A stretch of 64,000 nucleotides of DNA, taken from positions 1-64,000 of the forward strand of contig NZ_JAGDYP010000008.1 in NCBI RefSeq assembly GCF_017565765.1. Direction: 5' to 3'. The position numbers and the translations under genes were made by a program. The stretch comes from Capnocytophaga bilenii. GTDB lineage: Bacteria; Bacteroidota; Bacteroidia; Flavobacteriales; Flavobacteriaceae. Shown one piece after another: positions 63,129 to 64,000 of this stretch. The number at the start of each line of letters is the position of its first letter. The first letter of the stretch is position 1. Below the pieces are notes generated by a model. That model was not told where the DNA came from, did no database searches, and saw only the letters and a list, made by a program, of their open reading frames with translations.

Positions 63129-63395
63129 TTATTTATTTTTTTCGTTAGTAGTGTTTTTAGGCTTTGTCTCTATCAGTATAGCATATATTTCCACTGCAAA
63201 TCCTAAAAGTACCAAAGTAGGTGCTAAGTGAATACGCCTAAAACTAAATACCGAAAAATCAAAAACAGCCGGATTATCACTTCCTCCACCGCTCATCAGT
63301 ATAAAACCAAGTGCAATGATAGCAAAACCCAGCAACATAAAAAAATAATTCTTTTCTTTAAACAAAAGGGTTGAATGGTGTTTCATCATATACAA
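63129..63395 (-). CDS. DUF3098 family small membrane protein
   Basis: This 88-residue protein has two membrane segments (about 18-35 and 58-75). It carries MLLGFAIIALGFILMSGGGS and the FDFSVFSFRRIHLAPTLVLL stretch that are typical of DUF3098. Role unknown. Its constant place between ftsX and uppP points to envelope or division work. The start may be the third or fourth codon (Met-Lys-His). Confidence 0.85.
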   Translation of the reverse strand: MYMMKHHSTLLFKEKNYFFMLLGFAIIALGFILMSGGGSDNPAVFDFSVFSFRRIHLAPTLVLLGFAVEIYAILIETKPKNTTNEKNK

Positions 63396-63404
63396 TTTTA
63401 CTAT

Positions 63405-64000
63405 TTAATAATATAATTCGTTCGTGTTCAAGTTCAAAAAACGCTGAGTAGCAAAAAAAGTACTCCCCCAGCTAATGAGTATCCCCATTACAAAAACACC
63501 TATAAAAACTACTGTAAGCACTGTAGCATCAAGCAGTACAGCAAAATCAGGATATGATTTTATGATAGAGAAAAGTGCCAAACTAAAAAAAGTTATTGCT
63601 ACAAAAGCACTAAATATCCCCAACTTCACATTCGTATAAATAAACGGACGGCGTATAAAACTACGCGTAGCCCCCACAAGTTGCATCGTCTTAATAATAA
63701 AACGCTTAGAGTAAATCGATAGCCTTATAGATGCATTAATTAGTAATACCGAAACAAACGTAAATAACACACTAAATACCAAAGTTATAAACCCTATCCT
63801 ATTTACATTTTCGTGAATAAGAGCTACCAACGACTGGTCGTACACCACTTCCGATACAAAAGTGTGTTGTTCCAAATCTCGTTTTATTTCCTGCATCTTA
63901 TCAGGATCAGCATATTCAGCCTTCAAGCTCAAGTCTATCGCATTCTGAAGCGGATTAGTGCCTATAAAAGTTACAAAATCTTCCCCTATATCTTTACTAA
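63405..64000 (-). CDS. ftsX: Cell-division protein FtsX, 3' part (runs off the window)
   Basis: The minus-strand frame is open from 64000 (SKDIGEDFVTFIGTNPLQNA, then the YADPDKMQEI stretch) to the stop at 63405. So the coding region enters from outside and the TTG at 63932 is internal. It holds the end of the extracellular ECD and the three C-terminal helices (about 75-100, 125-150 and 160-180 of the visible part) of FtsX. FtsX is the permease partner of FtsE that controls peptidoglycan hydrolases at the septum. YSKRFIIKTMQLVGATRSFI is the characteristic cytoplasmic loop. Confidence 0.92.
   Translation of the reverse strand, partial: SKDIGEDFVTFIGTNPLQNAIDLSLKAEYADPDKMQEIKRDLEQHTFVSEVVYDQSLVALIHENVNRIGFITLVFSVLFTFVSVLLINASIRLSIYSKRFIIKTMQLVGATRSFIRRPFIYTNVKLGIFSAFVAITFFSLALFSIIKSYPDFAVLLDATVLTVVFIGVFVMGILISWGSTFFATQRFLNLNTNELYY

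Noticed and set aside
1-64000. tRNA or rRNA genes
   Set aside because: No cloverleaf with a TTCRA loop or rRNA sequence was noticed by eye. A tRNAscan run would settle it.

Overview
The window comes from a low-GC member of the Bacteroidetes, most likely Flavobacteriaceae and probably Capnocytophaga or a close relative. Four things point there. Promoters follow the Bacteroidetes form (TTG, about 19-23 bases, TAnnTTTG). There are many short-signal lipoproteins. A SusC/SusD pair, a secreted sialidase and an ftsX-DUF3098-uppP cluster are present. The accessory DNA carries remnants of a Bacteroidetes conjugative element (traG) and of the Bacteroidetes-type T6SS (vgrG, tssK). The genus is inferred from gene content only.

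Bases 1 to about 12,300 are a degraded accessory island. It holds a traG 3' fragment, a tssK 5' fragment, VgrG tail pieces, a twice-frameshifted DUF2235 (Tle1-like) phospholipase fragment, and a row of minus-strand lipoproteins and small proteins that look like effector tails with their immunity partners. These include two DUF2931 lipoproteins, a lipoprotein overlapping a putative toxin by ATGA, and two MORN-like proteins. Five IS1595-family remnants are scattered through it. Two of them are 343-bp internally deleted elements with the same deletion junction. An intact IS1182-family element (9189-11040) sits between two copies of a VgrG tail. REP-like palindromes mark several junctions.

Bases 12,300 to 30,600 are accessory and stress-response DNA. 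A segment carrying an unrecognised 186-residue protein, a broken DJ-1/PfpI gene and an Ohr peroxidase is present twice, with a RavA/ViaA-like ATPase-VWA pair between the two sets. After these come an aldo/keto reductase, a truncated KilA-N gene, a frameshifted AraC-GyrI regulator, a ChaN/EreA-like membrane-anchored protein, a LuxR-type regulator, a CPBP protease, a DUF302 protein, a Fic protein, an orphan restriction-type nuclease, a collagen-like/BspA-like lipoprotein and a DUF389 membrane protein. Seven copies of one GC-rich hairpin family lie between genes here. A rod-shaped putative structured RNA with a terminator-like alternative fold lies at 28756-28910.

Bases 30,600 to 64,000 are mostly core genome: guaB, a sialidase, hutH, gyrA, a 776-residue zinc-ribbon/TerD-like protein, a GT2 glycosyltransferase, a VOC protein, a nitronate monooxygenase-like protein, alaS, a thioredoxin-reductase-like ferredoxin reductase close to a 2Fe-2S ferredoxin, a SusC-SusD-lipoprotein-M16 peptidase locus, mtnN, two tandem ApbE flavin transferases, a methyltransferase, a PAP2 phosphatase, uppP, DUF3098 and the 3' part of ftsX running off the end. 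No tRNA, rRNA or CRISPR array was seen.
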